Shown here piece by piece: positions 58,432 to 64,000 of a stretch of DNA of 64,000 nucleotides. Positions within the stretch are counted from its first letter, which is position 1. Each line of letters starts with the position of its first letter. The stretch covers positions 4,263,904 to 4,327,903 of the forward strand of contig CM070604.1 of assembly GCA_036346395.1 (NCBI GenBank). Reading direction: 5' to 3'. The stretch is from Hsuehochloa calcarea. Taxonomy: Eukaryota > Streptophyta > Magnoliopsida > Poales > Poaceae. The notes beneath the pieces are model-generated. The model saw only the letters and a list, made by a program, of their open reading frames with translations. It did no database searches and was not told the origin of the DNA. The translations under genes were made by a program, and so were the position numbers.

Positions 58432-58821
58432 GGTTCAATTGACAGATGGATGGAGGGCTTACCTCAAAGGTTTATTCGAACGACACATGTCCTAGTTTTT
58501 TTTTGTTTCTCGCAAGAACCGAGTGGTTCGAGGGAGGCTGGGCTGGCCACCACACGGTGGCCGTGCAGGCGTGGAGGCCGCCACACGGTGGCTATGCGAG
58601 AGGGGCGGAACTGCTGCCGCGTAGGCGACGCCGCACGGTGGCCCTACGGGATTGGGCGTGTGTCGGCACGTTCGTAGTCCGCACAATGACCTGCAGCCCA
58701 GGGTGCCACTTTTTCAAATACGCAATTACCACTGTCATTTTTGCTAACTCGTCCCAAAACAGTGCTAATATGGCCGAAAACTCTTAAAATCATGAGTGTA
58801 TTACATTCTACAAGAGATTGA

Positions 58822-59996
58822 GGGCATGTTTGGTTCGCGTCCTTGCACCTGCTCGCCTGGCCAGGACGCTGTCGGGATCGTGACGGGTGGCGTTTGGTTG
58901 CTGCCTTGGGCGCATATGCATGGTAGACGTGGAATCCAGGCCCAAGCAACTCAAATCGGACGCATGGATCCTAGGCAAGTGCTCATCTTCCTCGCGTGTT
59001 CCTCCAAGCCGTCGGCCTCCACCCCAAGCTCCTCTCCCCGTCCCGGCCATCCACGCCACGGTCTTCGCCCCGAGCTCCTCTCGAAATGCCCCATGCCACC
59101 GGTCCCAGTTTCGCCTCCATCTCGCCGTAATCTGCCGATCGAGGAGCCGCCACTACCGCAAACTCCATCTCCTTTGTACTTTGTCGCTGTCCATCATCCT
59201 CCGCTCATGCCGTCGTCACCGTTGGAATCGCGTGTCCGTGTTCTACGTCGTGCTCCCATCATCTTCGTCCGAGTGTCACAGAGCCGCCGCCGACCTCGTC
59301 CTCCCCAAAGCCGGCCACCGCCTCCTCTGTTGATCTCACCGGTGAGCTCTTTTACTTCCCCGAGCACATCATAATGTTCGCCTCGAGCTCCTCTCCAAAA
59401 GCCCTATGCCACGTGGGCCCAGATGAGCCTCCATCTCACCGCAATCCGCCGAGGAGGGGCAATTGCCGCGAGCCATTCTCCGTCACATTCTGCCGCCGTC
59501 CATCGTCCTCTGCCCGTGCCGTCTTCACCGTTGGAATCACATGTCTGCGTTATATGTCGTGCTCCCATCATCTTCGTCCAAGGTCACCGAGCCGTCGCCA
59601 ACCTTGTCCTCCCAAAACCAATCGCCACTCTTCCCTGTGTCCGGTCGCAGGGCGCCTTCGCTGGTCGTCGACATCACCACCCACGTGCTCGCCTCATTAC
59701 TCGCAACCACTTTTTGACTTCTCCGGTCGTCGACAACGAGTCCCTGCCGACGCCGAGCCGCCTCCACTAAGCTGGTCGGAAGAACAGAGGAGGACGAAGG
59801 AAGGAGGTGTATTTCCTGTTTTTATGCTTTCTAATTCTGAAAACGTATTTTCTCTATCTTCAGGTACGTATCACCAACCATATGCCACATCTCTAAGCTT
59901 GCTTGATTAGACAAAAATTATCTATTTTTAAGTTACTCTCAGGTACCATTTTTTTTTTCTCAAACACAGTTTTCAGCTTGGCAACCAAACAAGCCC
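58822..59996. mobile_element. Harbinger/Tourist-like non-autonomous element
   Basis: The ends GGGCATGTTTGGTT and AACCAAACAAGCCC are inverted repeats flanked by TGA and TAA, close to the TWA target of PIF/Harbinger elements. The 1.17-kb interior is GC-rich, with 150-190-codon frames in several phases and an internal duplication. No transposase is recognised. Confidence 0.65.
59064..59640. repeat. Internal duplication with 313-bp period
   Basis: 59,064-59,325 and 59,377-59,640 share CGAGCTCCTCTC, CACCGTTGGAATC and TCGTGCTCCCATCATCTTCG at matching spacing. The copies are diverged. Confidence 0.75.
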
Positions 59997-60477
59997 TAAA
60001 GCCCCGAGACAAATCAACAAGGTTTTAAGGTGCGCCTTCCTAGAAGAATGGCGAGTCAAGCGGCTCACACCGAAGCTACGTTGATTGTACGTGGATCTCT
60101 TAATTTATTAAAGCGCCTGGATTCCGCGAGCGCTCGTGCTGTCCACGTCGCTCCGAAAAAGGGTGCCGGTCCGATCGTCTCCGGAGCGCTGGGATTGCGC
60201 CATCCCTTTCTGCGTATTCCTCGCGACGCGCGTCTGCTTCGTTGTCCATTCCGCCCACCGAAGGGTCCGGCTGTGACGACGCGGTCGTCAATTGATTGCC
60301 ATGTCTTTTCGGCGGGTCCGCTTTATCTCCATCTCGGTTTTCGCGCCCGGTTCGCCTCGCTCGCTTGTTCCGACTCATCGCGAGCGGAGGTTGCGAGGGG
60401 AGCGCGTCACACTATTTACCATACTGGGCGGAACCTGCGAGGTGTTTGCCTATATATATATGTATACATATGGTCGG
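59997..60477. other. Unrecognised GC-rich DNA
   Basis: The start of a 285-codon plus frame (60,030-60,887) lies here. It runs into repeat DNA and has no recognisable domain, so no gene is called. Confidence 0.35.
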
Positions 60478-60870
60478 TGCCTGCGCTGTGGTCTCCTTTC
60501 TTCGTGTTCTTCTTTGACCCATCGTCGTCGTCTGCCTCTCTTCCAGTCGAGGTTCACTGGTCGTGGTTGTTTTGCCTAGCAGGGAACCTACTTGCTACGG
60601 GTTCGTTCCTACGATTTTCTTCTGCCGTCTTTTTCTTTGACTCTTTTTATTTTCTTGGTTTCCCTGCACTGTGGTCTCTTTTGTTCGTCTTCTTCTTTAA
60701 TCCATCGTCGTCGTCTGCCTTTTTTCCAAGTCGAGGTTCAGCCGACTACGGTTGCTTTGCCAGTTTGTTCCAGTGGTTTTCTTTTGGCGTCTTCTTCTTT
60801 GACTCTATTTGTTTTCTTGGTTCCCCTGCTTTTCCAGGTCGAGGCCCAGCTGAGCGCAAGTTTGTCGCTT
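60478..60870. repeat. Tandem repeats, period ~185 bp
   Basis: Copies near 60,480 and 60,664 share CCTGC(G/A)CTGTGGTCTC, ATCGTCGTCGTCTGCC and GTCGAGGTTCA. A partial third copy follows at about 60,775-60,870. Confidence 0.75.
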
Positions 60871-61249
60871 TTTTCCTTTGTATATGATATTGTTGGTGTG
60901 GCGCTTCCTTCGTCTTCCTTCTGCTTTGGCTGTGGCTGAATGTTGTTGCTGTCTTGCGATTTGCTGTCTAGGGTTTTGGCCCGGCCCAAAGAATTTGCAG
61001 GCCGAACCGCCGTGCTGGCTTGTCCTATCTATACATAGCTTTTCATCGATCCAAGCACTGATTTCGCCTCATTTCTTCCGTCGCCTCGTTTCGTCGCCTC
61101 CCCGTTGTCTCCTGCTTCTCTCTGCGCGGCGGCGACAGGACGGCCGAGGGTCCGTGAGTATCGGAGCGAACCTTGCTGGCTCCGACTCTGACCTCCGATT
61201 TCCAGTGCCCAGCGCCGCCGTTGGCCTCCGCCTCTCCGTCGCTCAGCAC
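60871..61249. other. Possible promoter/leader region, unassigned
   Basis: Contains TATCTATACATAGC (about 61,025-61,040) followed by a CT-rich, GCCTCGTTTCGTCGCC-rich leader-like segment. It could be the promoter of a transposon gene reading rightward; no coding region is identified. Confidence 0.3.
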
Positions 61250-61560
61250 ATCGACTTGGCCCGTCGCCTCGTCGTTGTTGCCATGGACAGCACGGCCGGC
61301 CTCCAGCGCCAATGGGCATCGTCGACCTTCGGCTTTCCATCGTCCAGTAGGCCGGCTTTGCCCTCCGTCTCCGTCGCTCAACGGATTGACTTGGCCCACC
61401 GCCTCGTCGTTGCCGCCATGGACAGCGCCGCCGGCCTCTTGCGCCGATGAGCACCGTCGGCCTCTGCCTTTCCGTTGCCCAGCAGGCCGATTTCGCCCTC
61501 CGTCTCCTTTTGCCTAGCAGACCGATTTCACCCTCCGTCTCCTTCTTCGCATTTCTGTTG
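61250..61560. repeat. GC-rich tandem repeats, period ~130 bp
   Basis: GACTTGGCCC(G/A)(T/C)CGCCTCGTCGTTG occurs near 61,253 and 61,388, each followed by GCCATGGACAGC. Shorter CCCTCCGTCTCC units follow. Confidence 0.75.
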
Positions 61561-61899
61561 TCCAGCACCTCAGATTCCGTCCAGATCTCAGATACCGATT
61601 CTGGTTTTGTGCGAATATTTCGGATCGAAATTCTAAGATTTCGCTGTTTTTGATGATTTCGTCCACACAAAAAACATTTTCCTTGATTCTCTCACGGCCC
61701 TTTCATTTTGTATTCCGTTATTGATGACGTAGTTTTGGTTTGCATTTGTATAGCGTTTGTCATTCACTGCGTCTGTTCTTCATTTGATTCTTTCACTTAC
61801 CTTGTGTGTTTACGTCGGTCGGCTACGGCATCCTTGGCTGTTTTTCTGCTTGCCTGCGTAGGTTCTGACATGCTGTTTGTGCAGGAATTAGTAAATCAC
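61561..61899. other. Unrecognised DNA
   Basis: Only short unrecognised frames. Confidence 0.3.
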
Positions 61900-64000
61900 C
61901 GTCGTCTTTCGGAATTCTGCTGCCCTTTTGTTTCCGGTGACATTCAGGTATTGCCATGTTGTATTGTGGTATGAACCGTCGAAAAAATCCGCAATCATGT
62001 ATTGTCGAATTCTTTCAGATATCGGTGGTGGCTGCAGTAAGGTCTGTACCTTGCGGTGTTCACGGTTTGCTTCCTGACAAACTATTCGCTGTTCGACAGA
62101 ACTTACAGCGTCTTGCTTCGGTGCATTCCAGGTAAATGATTTCTCAGGTCTCAGATAATTACCATGTATCCTAGAATGGCCTCCTGTTACAATTGAGTGA
62201 AAAGCCAAAATTTCGAGTCGAAATTCTAAAACTATATGTTTGGCCAAACCATGTAATTTCGTTGCATTGTCAAAAAATGGTCGCAACTTTCGCAGCAGTG
62301 AATGGGTGTTTTAGAGATATGAAGTGAGCATGTCTGCTATACTTTTCAACAATAACCAAAATTGCACTGTGATGTTCGGATTTAAAATGGCACTGTCATG
62401 TTCAGATTTAGATAGACTTCTAACAAAACCCAAATAGCTTCGCAAATCTCAGATAACTAACGTGTATCCTAGAGCACTTCCCTGTTGCGGTTGAGTGAAA
62501 CCGCTTTGGTTTGTAACCCAATATTGATACTAATTCGGATCTTCTTGATGAAGCTTTCAGATAACATAGATCCTTTTGTGTTGGACCTGATGACAACCAA
62601 TTCCACTGATAGTTTTCTAACAAAATCATCCATGTCTTTCTAACAAAATCATCCATGTCATAACAATTTAGAACTTACTGTAACCGTACCTGTTGGATTA
62701 CTGCTGTAACTTACAACCGAAACAAATTATCTACTCTTCATGATGTGTTAACTGGTTTGTTATGCTCACCTCTTTTATATTGAGATTTGTGTTGCAGTTC
62801 GATTAACTTTACCATGACCTTCTTTTATAATTCTAAAGTTAAGCTTTGATCCTTCCAGTCACATAAAATTTGTTCATGCAATTTTGCTATTGCCATGTTA
62901 CGTTGTCGCCTGTGTGTTTATTTGTGACCCAATATTAGCACTGATTCAGATCTTCTTGATGAAGTTTTCGGTTAGCATAGATCCTTTTATATTGGACCAG
63001 TACTGCTAATAGTTTTTTAAGCAAAATCACCCGCATCATAAGAATTTAAATCTTCCTGTAACCGCACCTGTTGGATTGCCGCTGTAACTTGCAACCGAAA
63101 CAAATGACTTGCTCTTCGCAATGTGTTACCTGGTTTGTTATTCCTCGCCTCTTTTATATCACGTCCTTCTTCTGTAATTCTAAAGTTAACCTTTGATCTT
63201 TCCGGTAACATAAAATTTATTCAGGCAATTTTACTATTATCATGTTACATGACTCTAACGCAGCTGCTATTCTATTCTCGATTTTCATTTGTCGATTTTG
63301 CCTTTGTATTCTTAGAGAATCGTATTGTCGGATCGTTTAAGTTTAACAGTACTAAATGAGCAGTTTGGAGGTATGAAATGAACATGTTTCGTGTGCCTAT
63401 CAATGATGAACAAAATTATATTATATTATGATACTCAAATTTAGATAGACCTTCACCAGAATCTGCATTAATATCTTAACAGGTTTCTTAGGATATTGGT
63501 GGTGCCTGTAGTAAGGCCGATGTCTTATAGTGTAAACTTTTTCCAGAATTATCCACATCGTAGAAATTTAGAACTTCCTATGGCCAAACCAATAAGACCA
63601 CCAATATAACTTGCAAGCGAAATAGATGTCCTGCTGTTGACAGTGCATTTCTGATCCAATATTAGCGCCAATTCAAATCTTTTTGGTGAAACTTTCAGAT
63701 AGCATAGATCATTTTATAATACGTCCAGTCACGACCAGGTCTGCTAATATTTTTTTGCAAAATCATTTATATCGTAGGAACTTATAACTTCCTGTAACCG
63801 TACCTGTTGAATCGTTGTTGTAACTTGAAACCAAAACACATGACTTGCTCTTCACAATGCATTAACTGGTTTATTATTCTTGCCTCATTTATATTGAAAT
63901 TTGTGTAGGAGTTCAATAAACTCTATCATGTCCTTCTTCTGTGATTCTGAAGTTAAACTCTGATCGTTCCAATGACATAAAAACTGTTCGTGCAATTTGA
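61900..64000. repeat. Large diverged repeats running off the window end
   Basis: A module with (C/T)CCAATATT, then ATCTTCTTGATGAAG.TTTC, then GTAACCG.ACCTGTTG, then TTCTAAAGTTAA.C.TTGAT is seen three times, starting near 62,505, 62,928 and 63,645. A second module (GATATGAAGTGAGCATG-like plus TTTAGATAGAC) occurs near 62,310 and 63,380. No open frame persists. Confidence 0.75.

Larger units (their letters stand above)
53264..58782. mobile_element. MULE 2: ~5.5-kb Mutator-like element carrying a PMD pseudogene
   Basis: The left end (TTTTGGCCGTATTAGTAC at about 53,266) and right end (...AGTGCTAATATGGCCGAAAAC at ~58,781) are diverged inverted repeats that also share AAAAATAGCA.../GTGCCAC and CACC(C)CAGGCT blocks. 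The left subterminal DNA (53,490-53,830: TTTTTAAATAGAGCAAATTAG, AAGCTCCAAAAATTATGAAT, AGGGTTTCATGA) matches that of MULE 1 at 16,870-17,190. The right arm repeats CACACGGTGGCC motifs. The flanks (AAGAATCT and TAAAATCA) are only a weak, possibly decayed duplication, so the insertion looks older than MULE 1. Confidence 0.7.

Noticed and set aside
60030..60887. 285-codon plus frame
   Set aside because: Crosses tandem repeats and has no domain. Repeats can stay open by chance.
61029..61670. 213-codon minus frame, Arg-rich
   Set aside because: Made of GC-rich tandem repeats; no homology recognised.
1..64000. tRNA, rRNA and known miRNA precursor genes
   Set aside because: I scanned by eye for tRNA arms, rRNA signatures and common plant miRNA sequences. 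Only the miR167 target site was found. A tRNAscan or miRNA search could still find something I missed.

Overview
The window is nuclear DNA from a grass. Three intron-bearing plant genes are recognisable, set in a large amount of grass-type transposon sequence. The ARF protein resembles rice ARF17 from end to end, and the CPSF30/YTH gene beside it resembles rice C3H45. From memory these two are neighbours on rice chromosome 6; that is recall to check, not a search result. No bacterial, phage or CRISPR features are present.

Layout. 0.2-1.4 kb (minus): a two-exon gene related to the N-terminal part of JAC1/auxilin-like proteins, ending before any J domain. 1.4-16.5 kb: no intact gene; small inverted-repeat elements, a MITE sitting in a TA microsatellite, an LTR-like piece (7.8-10.25 kb) and a decayed LINE (10.3-13.3 kb). 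16,557-23,600: a 7-kb Mutator-like element (MULE) with ~450-bp terminal inverted repeats and a perfect 10-bp target-site duplication; it carries decayed MULE/GRF-type coding remnants, a 300-bp foldback and a nested copia-like retrotransposon rich in short repeats. 26.1-30.3 kb: two related non-autonomous elements, one interrupted by a LINE 3' end and a solo-LTR-like sequence. 35,034-40,431 (plus): a complete 14-exon ARF gene of the ARF6/8 clade (916 aa) with a miR167 site and short uORFs. 44,660-53,065 (minus): a complete 7-exon CPSF30-YTH gene (659 aa), with a 2.3-kb gag-only LTR retrotransposon in one intron. 53,264-58,782: a second MULE related to the first, holding a plant mobile domain (PMD/MAIN-like) pseudogene and a nested hAT-like element; its edge lies about 200 bp upstream of the CPSF30 start codon. 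58.8-60.0 kb: a Harbinger/Tourist-like element. 60-64 kb: repeat-rich DNA without a recognisable gene.

The host genes do not form a pathway. ARF is an auxin transcription factor, CPSF30-YTH is an mRNA 3'-end processing factor and m6A reader, and the JAC1-like protein is probably a clathrin/auxilin or chloroplast-movement type protein. ARF and CPSF30 are convergent, with 4.2 kb between their stop codons. The points most worth a second look are the pair of MULEs carrying PMD/GRF-type genes, the gag-only retrotransposon, the duplicated 5' splice site in CPSF30, and the MITE with perfect 57-bp arms. All exon boundaries were read by eye from GT/AG sites and reading-frame continuity.
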